A DNA stretch of 64,000 nt from a virus (IMGVR_UViG_3300027733_000034:62001-126000), one strand, 5' to 3'. Positions 53,972-63,571 are shown, counted from the stretch's first letter. Notes: generated from the letters alone by a model not told the origin. Translations and numbers: made by a program.

Positions 53972-54813
53972 TGAAATTTTTAATTATACAGGAAAACGGT
54001 CGGCATGAAATTAGTAAACATTTAAGAGAATGCAACAGCATGCAAAGAGCTCTTGTTTACAATGGAGCAGAATGTGATGTATGGGGATTGGGTCATGAAA
54101 ATTTTAACATTACCCCATCTTATGAAAAATATGATGCAATCATTAACTTAGAAAATTATGATACCGGATGGATGCCTAATTTATCACATGTTAAATCTCC
54201 TTTAAAATTTCTCTGGGCTATAGATAGTCACTGTAGAGGACAGGATTATTATGACATGGTTTTTAATGAAGGAAAATATAACTATATTTTACAAGCCACA
54301 AAATATTTTTGTAAAGATAAAAGTCTGTGGTTTCCAAATTGCTATGATGATGATTTTTTGTTTCCTACAGAGAATGAAAAGAAACATTTGATAGGTTTTT
54401 GTGGCAATGTAGTTAATAGAGGATCTTTATTGCAACACCTAGCCTCTATTATGCCTTTTAAAATAGACATAGATGTCCGCGGAGAAGAGATGATTAATGT
54501 TATAAAATCATACAAGATTCATTTTAATAAAAATATTAGTGTGGATGTAAATTATAGAAATTTTGAAACCATGGGATGTGGAACATTATTACTGACGGAT
54601 CACAATGAACAATATTCAGAACTTGGATTTAAACCCGAAACTAATGTATTTGTTTATAAAAATATAGAAGAAGCAGTTGAAATTATTAACTATTTAAAAG
54701 ATAAAGAAGATGTTATTTCAGAAGTGGCGACAAAGGGTCAAGAATTTGTTAAATCTAAACACACTTTTAGGAATAGAGCAAAACATTTAATTAAATTTAT
54801 TAATTCTCTGTAA
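53971..54813 (+). CDS. GT-B glycosyltransferase, CgeB/Glyco_trans_1_2 type
   Basis: 280 aa. The C-terminal half reads KSYKIHFNKNISVDVNYRNF, then MGCGTLLLTDHNEQYSELGF and EEAVEIINYLKDKED, the standard glycogen-phosphorylase-type donor site with its Glu/Gly turns as in CgeB-like proteins. The N-terminal half is a Rossmann-like acceptor domain with LKFLWAIDSHCRGQDYY. It starts at the stop of the previous gene. Confidence 0.8.
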   Translation: MKFLIIQENGRHEISKHLRECNSMQRALVYNGAECDVWGLGHENFNITPSYEKYDAIINLENYDTGWMPNLSHVKSPLKFLWAIDSHCRGQDYYDMVFNEGKYNYILQATKYFCKDKSLWFPNCYDDDFLFPTENEKKHLIGFCGNVVNRGSLLQHLASIMPFKIDIDVRGEEMINVIKSYKIHFNKNISVDVNYRNFETMGCGTLLLTDHNEQYSELGFKPETNVFVYKNIEEAVEIINYLKDKEDVISEVATKGQEFVKSKHTFRNRAKHLIKFINSL

Positions 54814-54814
54814 T

Positions 54815-55591
54815 ATGGAAATTAACATCAACTTTTTTGTTATTGCTTATGATTTATTGTTAGACAAAGTTGTGCAACAATTATCAGAAGATGAACTTAA
54901 TAAGTTAACCAGTTATACTGTACAAAAACGGATTCCAAAGCAAATAAGTGCAAAGATAAATAATAGAATTAATGAATGGGAATTGCCGTGGAATGATTAC
55001 TTTTATCAAACTAATCAGTGTTATGAGTATGGAGCTATGGTTCATTTATTTAAAAACAAAGAATTAATAGAAAATTTGACACATATAGGAATGCTTCACT
55101 ATGATGTTATTTTTAATAAAAACTCAATTAATAATATTCTTTTAGAATTGACAAAAAATCCAGATACTATTTTTTATCAAATGATAAGACCGAGAGAACA
55201 ACTTTCTTTATCAAAATATGAGGTGTTTAAGTTGTGTGAATTTATGGAAGAAAGAATGGATATAATGATAGACGGGTCCATTGCGTGGAATGATGGATGG
55301 ATAAGTGAAGCACTGAGTTTAACACCTAAATATATTTTTGAAAAATTTGCTCTTTTCCTGTATAAACATCATTTAGAAATTAAAGACATCTTAAAAACTA
55401 ATAGATGGAATATCATGGATCATTGTCCACATCGCATGTGTGGAATTTTGGAAAGAATGTGGGGTTTTTATCTGGTATCACGTGACTTACCACTAAGGCA
55501 ACTAGATATTATACATGACTGGGATTCTTACCAACATAAACACATGGAAACTAATGGTTCCGGAGCTTCTACTTTATGTCATTTCATATAA
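54815..55591 (+). CDS. DUF4422-like glycosyltransferase
   Basis: 258 aa. NQCYEYGAMVHLFKNKELIE near residue 72, HIGMLHYDVIFNKNS near 95 and MCGILERMWGFYLVSRDLPL near 220 follow the order seen in DUF4422-type enzymes (acceptor-side aromatic, H-Y-D, then E..wlf). The match is by eye and could be a related but distinct group. Its end overlaps the next gene by 16 bases. Confidence 0.55.
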   Translation: MEININFFVIAYDLLLDKVVQQLSEDELNKLTSYTVQKRIPKQISAKINNRINEWELPWNDYFYQTNQCYEYGAMVHLFKNKELIENLTHIGMLHYDVIFNKNSINNILLELTKNPDTIFYQMIRPREQLSLSKYEVFKLCEFMEERMDIMIDGSIAWNDGWISEALSLTPKYIFEKFALFLYKHHLEIKDILKTNRWNIMDHCPHRMCGILERMWGFYLVSRDLPLRQLDIIHDWDSYQHKHMETNGSGASTLCHFI

Positions 55592-56364
55592 ACAATATTT
55601 TAAATGCAGCTAATTATGAAGATATTTGTGATTATTCTATTGTGCCACCTTATGGAAAATATTTTAACCCAGAAATCTTAACAAGAGATGCTACTATTTT
55701 TTGTAAAACAGATTTTATAGGATATCTTTTTAATAACATTAAAGACTCTAAACAAAAATACAATTTAATTACTCATCACAGTGACTATCCCATTGATGAA
55801 TCTCGTTGGAATTTAAAACCTTCTTGTATTAAGAAATGGTTTGCTATAAATCCAACAGTAGAACATTCAGATCTCATTGCCATACCATTAGGTCTTAAAA
55901 CTCATAAAGGAGATTATCTAGAATCTAAATATATGACGTGTTGGTTTGCAGAAAACTTTAGGCCCTTAAAGGAAAATTTTAAATCAAATACAGTATACTG
56001 CAATTGGAATATAACCAATATAAATCGCAAAGAAATCTTAAATGTACTTAAAATCAATAAAATTAATTACATACAAGATGCCAATTTACCTTTTAATGAA
56101 TACATTAAAAGAATGTCACAAAGCAAATTTGTAATTTCTCCTCCCGGAAACGGAATAGACTGTCACCGAACTTGGGAAGCTTTATATGTTGGTTGTATTC
56201 CAATTGTGTTAAAAAATCATATCTATAAAGATTGGAATTTACCTATCTTACAGGTTAATGATTTTGGTGAAATAACTCAAGAGTTGCTCTCAGAATATCA
56301 GAGTCTAGAATTTGACAACAAAATGCTGATTATAGATTACTGGAAACAATTGATAAAAAGTTGA
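55576..56364 (+). CDS. Exostosin-like glycosyltransferase (GT47-type C-terminal domain)
   Basis: 262 aa. The SKFVISPPGNGIDCHRTWEA block near residue 195 and VGCIPIVLKNHIYKD after it are the donor-binding signature of exostosin/GT47-like proteins (P.G.G.D..R..E....G.IPV). The N-terminal part is an unassigned acceptor domain. It starts inside the end of the previous gene. Confidence 0.75.
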   Translation: MSFHINNILNAANYEDICDYSIVPPYGKYFNPEILTRDATIFCKTDFIGYLFNNIKDSKQKYNLITHHSDYPIDESRWNLKPSCIKKWFAINPTVEHSDLIAIPLGLKTHKGDYLESKYMTCWFAENFRPLKENFKSNTVYCNWNITNINRKEILNVLKINKINYIQDANLPFNEYIKRMSQSKFVISPPGNGIDCHRTWEALYVGCIPIVLKNHIYKDWNLPILQVNDFGEITQELLSEYQSLEFDNKMLIIDYWKQLIKS

Positions 56365-56396
56365 ATAATATTTTTATAACTATAAAATAATAAATT

Positions 56397-56999
56397 ATGT
56401 ATAATATTGACGAAGATGTATTAAATAAGTTGCTTTCTTTTTGTGATTTGAAAGGATTTGCCCCCGGAGCCTTTTTATACAATTCTAATGATAATAGTAA
56501 AAATCAACAATTAAAGTGTATAGCAGATATTTTTGATAAAATAAAACCAAAATATGTACTTGAAACCGGCACAGAGTCTGCCATGTTTTGCTATTTTGTT
56601 AAATGTTTAGTACCAGATATAAAAGTCGTAACATTTGGCATGAATGACGGGCATAATCCTACTGGAGATCATCGTTCTCAGAAGTGTACAACCTATTTGA
56701 ATCAAATTTTTAATAATTATATCGAGTATATAGAAGGTGATAGTGCTCTAACCTTAACTGCATTTAATACCAAAGAACAAATTGATTTTGCTTGGATTGA
56801 TGGATGTCATGATTATAATTTTGTAATGTCAGATCTAACAAACTGTCTTCGGTTGGGTATTAAACATATTTGTCTTGATGATTATTCGATGTTTTCAGAT
56901 GTGCGTAGTGCGGTGAATGAATTTGTTAACACAAATTCTTACAGAATTCAATGTGTAACAGATGAAGAACGTGGTATTTGTTATATAACAAATGAATAG
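56397..56999 (+). CDS. Class I SAM-dependent methyltransferase-like protein
   Basis: 200 aa. YVLETGTESAMFCYFVKCL near residue 58 is the SAM-binding motif I loop, IDFAWIDGCHDYNFVMSDL near 122 and HICLDDYSMFSDVRSAV near 158 match the Methyltransf_24 plan. The substrate is unknown; in a glycosylation cluster O-methylation of a sugar is likely. Its ATG follows a 32-base AT-rich gap, the largest break in the island. Confidence 0.7.
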   Translation: MYNIDEDVLNKLLSFCDLKGFAPGAFLYNSNDNSKNQQLKCIADIFDKIKPKYVLETGTESAMFCYFVKCLVPDIKVVTFGMNDGHNPTGDHRSQKCTTYLNQIFNNYIEYIEGDSALTLTAFNTKEQIDFAWIDGCHDYNFVMSDLTNCLRLGIKHICLDDYSMFSDVRSAVNEFVNTNSYRIQCVTDEERGICYITNE

Positions 57000-58092
57000 C
57001 CGTTTAAAAATTTGTATTGTAGGAAGTTGTAATTTACAACAATTTCCTTTAATTGATTATGGAGGCATAGAATCTTCTGTAGAACATCTATGTTCTGGTT
57101 TACATTCCCATTTTAAAGATGAAATAAATTTTAATGTTATAGTACCTAAAATAGAAAAAAATCAAGAATTGACTTCTCGGTACAATTTTAAAATTATTGA
57201 AACAAATTATATAGGATGCAGCAACTCTGGAATACATCCTATTAATTTTGCTCTGGAAGCTAGAGAAATAATTCAATCTTCTTCCTCTAAGCCAGATATA
57301 ATTTGGTCTCAAGGGGATTGGTCTGCAAAAGGTCTTTATGATTTAGGTATACCTATAATTTCAACTATTCAAGATAGTGGTCCGTGGGTTGAGGGAAAGT
57401 ACATTTTTCATAAAAATGTTTATTATAGATTTGTATCAAAATTTTTATATGATTTGGTTTTAGAAGACTCTGAAAAAAGAGAAGATGTAAGAAATATTAA
57501 ATCAAAAAGTTTCTGGGCTCATACTGGATTGGATGATTCCGAATTTATCTTTGAACCTTGCAAAGAAAATTACATACTCTGGGTAGCTGGTTTACATTGG
57601 GGAATTGAAGGAAAGGGATTAGATGTCTTTATAGAATTGGCAAAGCAATTACCAGAAGAAAATTTTATAGCCTATGGAACGGGTAATGAAGATGTTGCTA
57701 ATTACCTGAAAAAAGTAGCCACAGAATTACCAAATTTAGAATTTAGAGGCAAATTAATGAGAGGAGAAGAGCATAAAAATGCATTTAAGAATGCAAAATT
57801 TTTTGTAATGTTCACCAGGATTCCAGAAGCTTTCGGAAGAACCAATATAGAAGCTCTTTCCAAAGGTACACCAGTTTTGGGATCTTTGTATGGTTCAGTA
57901 CCAGAATTAATATCTGATAAAAATGCTGGAATTAGTTCAAATAGCTTAGAAGATTTGATTAAAGTTATTAAAGACAATAAAATAGATCATAAAAAATGTT
58001 ATGATTATGCTCTGAAAAATTTTCATGTTAATCAAGAAATAGAATTCTTGATTAAAAAATCCAAACAAATATTAAACTATGAGAGTATTTAA
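56992..58092 (+). CDS. Family 4 glycosyltransferase (GT-B)
   Basis: 366 aa. DYGGIESSVEHLCSGLHS gives the N-terminal GG-E loop, and FTRIPEAFGRTNIEALSKG near residue 275 is the E-x7-E donor motif of GT4 enzymes, followed by PVLGSLYGSVPEL. It starts inside the end of the methyltransferase gene and its end overlaps the next methyltransferase by 14 bases. Confidence 0.9.
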   Translation: MNSRLKICIVGSCNLQQFPLIDYGGIESSVEHLCSGLHSHFKDEINFNVIVPKIEKNQELTSRYNFKIIETNYIGCSNSGIHPINFALEAREIIQSSSSKPDIIWSQGDWSAKGLYDLGIPIISTIQDSGPWVEGKYIFHKNVYYRFVSKFLYDLVLEDSEKREDVRNIKSKSFWAHTGLDDSEFIFEPCKENYILWVAGLHWGIEGKGLDVFIELAKQLPEENFIAYGTGNEDVANYLKKVATELPNLEFRGKLMRGEEHKNAFKNAKFFVMFTRIPEAFGRTNIEALSKGTPVLGSLYGSVPELISDKNAGISSNSLEDLIKVIKDNKIDHKKCYDYALKNFHVNQEIEFLIKKSKQILNYESI

Positions 58093-58618
58093 AACTAGAA
58101 ATGATTTATTAGATAAACTTCCTAAAAATTTAAAAATAGCCGAATTAGGAGTTTTTAAGGGAGAATTTGCTCAAGAAATTTATAGAAGAATGATTCCTAG
58201 GGAATTAAATTTAGTGGATATCTGGTTGGGAGAATTTGGTTCTGGTGATAAAGACGGAAATAATCACACAGTTGTTAGTAACATGGAGGAGGTGTTTTTT
58301 AATCTTAGAGACACTTATAAATTTTTTAGCAATGTAAATGTAATACGAAGTGATACAGAAAATTTTTTAAATTCATGTGCGGATAATTCTTATGATATGA
58401 TTTATGTGGATGCGGATCATTCCTATGAAGCAGTCTCTAGAGATTTAGAACTATCATTCTTGAAAATTAAAAATTCTGGAATTTTATCAGGACACGATTA
58501 TATTAAGAACACTCAAATAGAGGCTGCTGTTAATAATTTCTGTCATCAATATAAACAAGATATTGTAGCAATAACCGAAGATGGTTGTCCTACTTTTGTT
58601 ATACAAGTAACTAAATAA
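58079..58618 (+). CDS. Class I SAM-dependent methyltransferase-like protein
   Basis: 179 aa. IAELGVFKGEFAQEIYRRM near residue 20 is motif I, YDMIYVDADHSYEAVSRDL near 105 the Methyltransf_24 core and GHDYIKNTQIEAAVNNF near 140 the following acidic loop. The second methyltransferase in the island. Substrate unknown. Confidence 0.75.
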   Translation: MRVFKTRNDLLDKLPKNLKIAELGVFKGEFAQEIYRRMIPRELNLVDIWLGEFGSGDKDGNNHTVVSNMEEVFFNLRDTYKFFSNVNVIRSDTENFLNSCADNSYDMIYVDADHSYEAVSRDLELSFLKIKNSGILSGHDYIKNTQIEAAVNNFCHQYKQDIVAITEDGCPTFVIQVTK

Positions 58619-59566
58619 ATGAAAAATATTTTATTCCATTCCAATCAACTTTGTATCAGAGGTACAGAAGTGGCTATGTATGACTATGCTCATTATAATG
58701 AAACATTGTTAAATAATAAATCCTATATTGTTTCCAGAAAAGACAGTGACTTAGGAGCTCTTAAAAAATTTGAAGATAGATTTGAAGTATTTTTATATAA
58801 TGACTTTGAAGAAATAGAAGATATTATTAAAGACAAAAAAATAGATTATACCTATTTAACAAAAGCTGGAGATATAGATGGCAGAGTCTCTAAAAGTTCT
58901 AAAAATTTAATACATGCAGTATTTCAGCATTATAATCCACACGGAGACAAATATGTTTACATATCAAAATGGCTATCTCAAAAAATGGCCAATGATCCTA
59001 ATAACTATATTCCTTATATAGTAACATTACCCGAACCTCAAAAAAATGATCTGCGTAAAAAATTAAACATACCCGAAGAAGCCACTATTATTGGAAGACA
59101 TGGAGGATTTGAAGAATTTAACATAGGATTGGCTATACAGGCTGTATATGACGTAGTAAATAAAAGAGAAGACATTTATTTTGTTTTTATGAATACTCGA
59201 GAATTTTGTAAACATAAACAAATTTTTTTTATTAACCCCACTTACAATCTTCAAAACAAATCCAATTATATTAACATGTGTGATGGTATGATTCATGCTA
59301 GACAATTTGGTGAATCTTTTGGATTGGCTATTGCAGAATTTTTATTTTTAAACAAACCAGTAATAAGCTGTAGACAAGGAATAGACTCTGCACATTTAGA
59401 TATGTTAGGAGATAAGGGTTTATGGTACTCTACCCATCAAGAGTGTTTTGATATTTTATTAAATTTTGACAGACAATATCATAAAGCTATAAATTACAAA
59501 GAATTAGTTTTAGAATTTACTCCTGAAAATGTAATGAAACGATTTAATAATTTGTTCTTATCGTAG
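58619..59566 (+). CDS. GT-B glycosyltransferase (family 4-like)
   Basis: 315 aa. CIRGTEVAMYDYAHYNET opens with the GxE-type loop of GT4, TIIGRHGGFEEFNIGLAIQA marks the inter-domain start of the donor domain and RQFGESFGLAIAEFLFLNKP near residue 225 is its E-x7-E motif. Last gene of the island before gp46; it starts immediately after the previous stop. Confidence 0.82.
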   Translation: MKNILFHSNQLCIRGTEVAMYDYAHYNETLLNNKSYIVSRKDSDLGALKKFEDRFEVFLYNDFEEIEDIIKDKKIDYTYLTKAGDIDGRVSKSSKNLIHAVFQHYNPHGDKYVYISKWLSQKMANDPNNYIPYIVTLPEPQKNDLRKKLNIPEEATIIGRHGGFEEFNIGLAIQAVYDVVNKREDIYFVFMNTREFCKHKQIFFINPTYNLQNKSNYINMCDGMIHARQFGESFGLAIAEFLFLNKPVISCRQGIDSAHLDMLGDKGLWYSTHQECFDILLNFDRQYHKAINYKELVLEFTPENVMKRFNNLFLS

Positions 59567-59576
59567 TTTATCTTTC

Positions 59577-59606
59577 TTGATATTTTTAAATTGTCTAGGA
59601 TACTAT
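59577..59606 (+). promoter_or_regulatory. Candidate sigma70-like promoter before gp46
   Basis: TTGATA (59577-59582) and TACTAT (59601-59606) are 18 bases apart in the gap before the GTG of gp46, so transcription would begin near the start codon. The -10 box is only 4 of 6 to consensus. It would let gp46 be expressed independently of the island. Confidence 0.3.
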
Positions 59607-59610
59607 ACTA

Positions 59611-61428
59611 GTGAAGCGAGTAATTTTTAAATCTGTAAAAATACAAAATTTTCTCTCTGTAGGAGAAACACCTCTAACATTAAATTTTCAAAGTGGTATC
59701 TCTATTATAACTGGAGAAAATAGAGACAAAGGAGGGAGGAATGGTGTAGGTAAAAGCACTATTGTAGAATCTTTATATTGGTGTCTGTTTGGTAACACCA
59801 TGAGAGAAATTAAAAGAGAGAGAATAGTTCATAGACAGTCAGATGGCAATTGTTGTGTAGTGTTAGAATTTGATGTAGTCTCATCGAATAAAGTAAATGC
59901 ATACACTTTAATAAGGACCATCTCTCCAAATTCTGTAAAATTGTATTGCAATGAAGAGGATATTACCCTCTCCTCAATGCCTAAAACGGATGAAAAGGTT
60001 AAAGAACTCATAGGAGCCAATGAAGAAGTGTTTCGTAACGCAGTCATTATGGCTGCTAATAACACCTTGCCTTTCATGGCTCAAAAGAAAGTAGATAAGA
60101 GAAAATTTGTAGAAGGCATATTACAGTTAGGTATTTTTAGTGAAATGCTTTTACAGATCCGGCTGGATCATAATGATTTAAAAAAAGAAAATGATCTTTG
60201 TAGTACAAAATTTATAGAAAAACAGAAAAATTTAGAAATTTACAATAAACAATTTCAAAAAACAGAAAATGTTAAAATTGAAAAAATAGATAATTTAAAA
60301 ACCAAAATATCTATAAATAAAGAAAAAATAGAAACTGAATCTAAATTAGATTTAAATGCTTTGGAACAAGAAAAAAATGACTTGTTAAATTCAATTTCTA
60401 AAAAAGAACAAAAAATTAAAAAATTAGAAGAATTATCTTTAGATTGTTCTGGATCATCAGACTTTCTGAAAAAACAAGAAAATTTGTCTTCATTTAAAAT
60501 TGCTCAATTAAAAAAAGAATTAGAGGCATTAAAAGAAAAAACTCAAACATGTCCTACCTGTAAGAGATCTTATGAAGACCATGATAAAAAACACATAGAA
60601 GAATTGTGTAATGATATTGATGTAAAAATTAAAACAGAAGAAGAATCTAAAAAATTATTAACAGCAGATATTAAGCAAAAAAATAAAGATTGCAAAGATA
60701 TAGTAGAAGCAATCAAAACATTAAACACACAAATTAAAAAAGATTCAGACAGTATACATAATTTTTCTATAATTTCTAAAGAAATCAAACACTTAACAGA
60801 CATAAACAATTCTCTTCAAAAAGAAATTGAAGAAATTCAAAATTCTAAAAATGAATTTGAAAGTTTAATATCAAATATTAAAGAAGAAATTGCTGAAGAA
60901 GAAACTAAATTGGAAGATTTACAAAAAAGAATTTCAGTTCTAGAGGTGGCAAAGTATGTAGTATCAGAAGAAGGGGTGAAGACCTACATTATCAAGAAAA
61001 TGTTAGTCATTCTCAATTCTAGATTAAATCATTATTTGCAAATTTTAGAAGCTCCGTGTAAATGTGAATTCAATGAAGTGTTTGAAGAAACCATTCATGA
61101 TGAGTATGGAAAAGAAAGCTCTTATTTTAACTATAGTGCCGGAGAACAAAAACGAATAGATCTAGCTATTCTTTTTATGTTTCAAGATTTGTTAAGACAG
61201 CAAACAGGTACATCCTTTTCCTTGAGTATGTATGATGAATTATTTGATTCTGCTATAGACGAGAAAGGTGTAGATAAAATTTTAGACATTTTAAAAGATA
61301 GAGTTGAAAAATTTCAAGAAAACATTTATATTATCTCACACAACACTCATACCTCTAAATCAGGTGTGGATCAGATTATTCTTTTAGAAAAACACAACGG
61401 AGAAACAAAATTAATTGAACAAATTTAA
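59611..61428 (+). CDS. 46: Recombination nuclease subunit gp46 (Rad50/SbcC-like)
   Basis: 605 aa (T4 gp46: 560 aa). Walker A GRNGVGKST near residue 43, a long coiled coil, the zinc hook CPTC at residues 314-317, the ABC signature SAGEQKR near 510 and Walker B SMYDELFDSAID near 540. It partners with gp47. The start is a GTG at 59611, preceded by AGGA ten bases upstream, one of the few Shine-Dalgarno-like sequences in the window. Confidence 0.95.
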   Translation: MKRVIFKSVKIQNFLSVGETPLTLNFQSGISIITGENRDKGGRNGVGKSTIVESLYWCLFGNTMREIKRERIVHRQSDGNCCVVLEFDVVSSNKVNAYTLIRTISPNSVKLYCNEEDITLSSMPKTDEKVKELIGANEEVFRNAVIMAANNTLPFMAQKKVDKRKFVEGILQLGIFSEMLLQIRLDHNDLKKENDLCSTKFIEKQKNLEIYNKQFQKTENVKIEKIDNLKTKISINKEKIETESKLDLNALEQEKNDLLNSISKKEQKIKKLEELSLDCSGSSDFLKKQENLSSFKIAQLKKELEALKEKTQTCPTCKRSYEDHDKKHIEELCNDIDVKIKTEEESKKLLTADIKQKNKDCKDIVEAIKTLNTQIKKDSDSIHNFSIISKEIKHLTDINNSLQKEIEEIQNSKNEFESLISNIKEEIAEEETKLEDLQKRISVLEVAKYVVSEEGVKTYIIKKMLVILNSRLNHYLQILEAPCKCEFNEVFEETIHDEYGKESSYFNYSAGEQKRIDLAILFMFQDLLRQQTGTSFSLSMYDELFDSAIDEKGVDKILDILKDRVEKFQENIYIISHNTHTSKSGVDQIILLEKHNGETKLIEQI

Positions 61429-61432
61429 TATT

Positions 61433-62185
61433 ATGACAGAAAACAATTATCTATTGATTAGTGATGATGGTCCAGGATTTCACACCATTGAAGGAGAAGG
61501 CCGATTAATCGGAAAACCCAGTATCTTCTTACGTTTATTTGGATGCAATTTGACATGTAAAGGATGGGCTACTCCTGATTCTCCCTGGGGTTGTGATTCC
61601 TTTATCTCATGGTCCAAGAAAAACAAATGGACATTTGAAGATATCTTTAAATTTTATGAAGAAAATGGTCTTGTTGAGAAGCTTTTAAGAGGAGATATCT
61701 GGAAATTGACTGGCGGAGAACCTTTCTTACGCCAAGAACCACTATTAGATTTTGTAGAAGAATTTGTCAGTCGTTATAAACAAATTCCAACTATTGATTT
61801 TGAAACCAATGGCACCATTAAACCTAATGATACTTGGTATGATACCTACGAAGCATCCTTTACAGTATCACCGAAGTTATCTAGTAATGGAGATCCAAAA
61901 GAAAGAAGGTATCAACCAGAAGTTTTAGATTGGCATGCTAAACACAATTCTTGTTTTAAGTTTGTAGTTAATTCTAAAGAAGACATGGATGAATTGTTTG
62001 AAAATTACATTAATTCTAAAGAATTTTATATTAATCCAAGCAATGTATGGCTTATGGTATGTGCAGGTTCCCGAAAAGAACATGTAGAGAGAGCAGCATA
62101 TGTAGCAGAGTTAGCCAAGGAACATGGTTTTAATTTTTCACCAAGACTTCAGTTAGTAATTTGGGATAAAGCTCTTCGTGTATAA
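61433..62185 (+). CDS. queE: 7-carboxy-7-deazaguanine synthase QueE (radical SAM)
   Basis: 250 aa from the ATG at 61433. Converts 6-carboxytetrahydropterin to 7-carboxy-7-deazaguanine. The N-terminal substrate loop HTIEGEGRLIGKPSIFLRL is typical of QueE, as are TGGEP at 93-97, ETNGT at 124-128 and SPKLS at 146-150. The cluster cysteines are 38, 42 and 54 (CX3CX11C), where standard radical SAM enzymes have CX3CX2C; similar insertions exist in some QueE proteins. Product feeds QueC at 38.4 kb. It starts just after the gp46 stop. Confidence 0.88.
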   Translation: MTENNYLLISDDGPGFHTIEGEGRLIGKPSIFLRLFGCNLTCKGWATPDSPWGCDSFISWSKKNKWTFEDIFKFYEENGLVEKLLRGDIWKLTGGEPFLRQEPLLDFVEEFVSRYKQIPTIDFETNGTIKPNDTWYDTYEASFTVSPKLSSNGDPKERRYQPEVLDWHAKHNSCFKFVVNSKEDMDELFENYINSKEFYINPSNVWLMVCAGSRKEHVERAAYVAELAKEHGFNFSPRLQLVIWDKALRV

Positions 62186-62217
62186 GTGATTTTTTATTAT
62201 CTTAACTATATATTTCA

Positions 62218-63528
62218 ATGGCCTTAAAAATTAAAAATCAAACAGATGTAATATCTAAAGATTCTATCATTTATCAGTACAATGTAATCTTAGGAGGCAT
62301 ACCCAATTTGCCAGTAGGTGTTCCTAAACAATTTTTACCAGTTTATCGTTATATACTATTGACCCCTATTCATGTTCCAGCAGCTCCGGCAGTAGAAATG
62401 CCGGAAGCATCTACTCCAAGAGCATTAAATTATTATGCAGATTACGGTGGTTGTGGATTCTGGAGAATGGTTTGGCCAGAAGTTGCTTTAAATGCTTATC
62501 AAAAAGCTAGTATTTCTGGTTTAACTAGCATGGTTTTAGATATAAGGTTTTATCAAGGTATTAAATCTATTAGATTCCAACGCCAAGCAACACCAATTCA
62601 AGAACAATTCATTGTCGAATTGAAAAAATCTCAAAAAGATATGGGCTACCGCATGCTGTATGAGGTAGATGATATTGTTTTTAGGAATGATATTCCTGAT
62701 TACAATAGATGCAAAGAAGCCTTTGCCTCCAAAGAAACCGAAGACACTATCCTGCGTATATTAAGTCACATGGATGAAATGACCGTTACTTGTCAATTCA
62801 TGAAAGATTATTATATGGAGAAGACTGGACTCAAAAATATTACAGTCATTCCCAATTATGCCCCGAAGTCTTGGTTAGGTAGGCTTTACAATCCAGAAAG
62901 AATTGCTAGATTATATGATCAACATAAAAAGAGACCTCGTATTTTGTATTCTGGGTCTGGAACTCATGTAGATATGATCAACAAAACTGGTTTCAAGGAT
63001 GATTTTGAACATGTGGTTCAGGAAATTATTAAAGCTCGTAAAAAGTTTAAATTTGTTTGGAAGGGTACCTATCCGTTAGCAGTCAAACCCTTTATCGATA
63101 ATGGAGAAATGGAATTTTTAGGATGGACTCCTCTTTTTGATTTGCCTCAAGCTCAATATGATGCTGGTTGTAATGCTACTTTTGCTCCTTTACAGGATAA
63201 TATCTTTAATAAATCTAAGAGTAATATTAAAATGATTGAATCTGGTGCTCTTGGTATGCCAGGAGTCTTCCAAGACCTGTGTACCTACGGGGATGCAGAG
63301 GTAAAATTCAAATCTGGCACAGATCTTATCAATCAATTAGAATATATTACGTCTGATTTTGATAGATATATGAAATTGTCTTCTAATCTTTATCAGTTTA
63401 CAGATAAATTATGGCTAGAAGATCATTTAGACTGCTATGAAGCTATATATTTTACACCCTGGGGCAGCAAAGAGCGCCAACTCAAGTCTCCAGAGCTCAT
63501 TAGATTGAATCCAGATCAAAAATTGTAG
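62218..63528 (+). CDS. GT-B glycosyltransferase
   Basis: 436 aa. The C-terminal half has PRILYSGSGTHVDM near residue 240, FLGWTPLFDLPQAQY near 300 and KSNIKMIESGALGMPGVF near 335, the donor domain of GT-B enzymes with its Glu-Gly loop. The N-terminal half includes MGYRMLYEVDDIVFRNDIP, which resembles O-antigen-type glycosyltransferases I recall from T4-like phages near gene 43. It lies between QueE and gp43, outside the main island. No Shine-Dalgarno. Confidence 0.75.
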   Translation: MALKIKNQTDVISKDSIIYQYNVILGGIPNLPVGVPKQFLPVYRYILLTPIHVPAAPAVEMPEASTPRALNYYADYGGCGFWRMVWPEVALNAYQKASISGLTSMVLDIRFYQGIKSIRFQRQATPIQEQFIVELKKSQKDMGYRMLYEVDDIVFRNDIPDYNRCKEAFASKETEDTILRILSHMDEMTVTCQFMKDYYMEKTGLKNITVIPNYAPKSWLGRLYNPERIARLYDQHKKRPRILYSGSGTHVDMINKTGFKDDFEHVVQEIIKARKKFKFVWKGTYPLAVKPFIDNGEMEFLGWTPLFDLPQAQYDAGCNATFAPLQDNIFNKSKSNIKMIESGALGMPGVFQDLCTYGDAEVKFKSGTDLINQLEYITSDFDRYMKLSSNLYQFTDKLWLEDHLDCYEAIYFTPWGSKERQLKSPELIRLNPDQKL

Positions 63529-63571
63529 AAATTAACTTGATTTCCTCACTAAAAACTGAGAAAATATAAGC

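Noticed and set aside
56350-56390. Promoter in the gap before the island methyltransferase
   Set aside because: Several TTGATA/TTGAAT and TATAA-like words occur in AT-rich sequence, but none has a 16-18 base spacing with a good -10.
63537-63570. TTGATT and TATAAG as a promoter for gp43
   Set aside because: The spacing is about 22 bases, too long for a normal sigma70 promoter.
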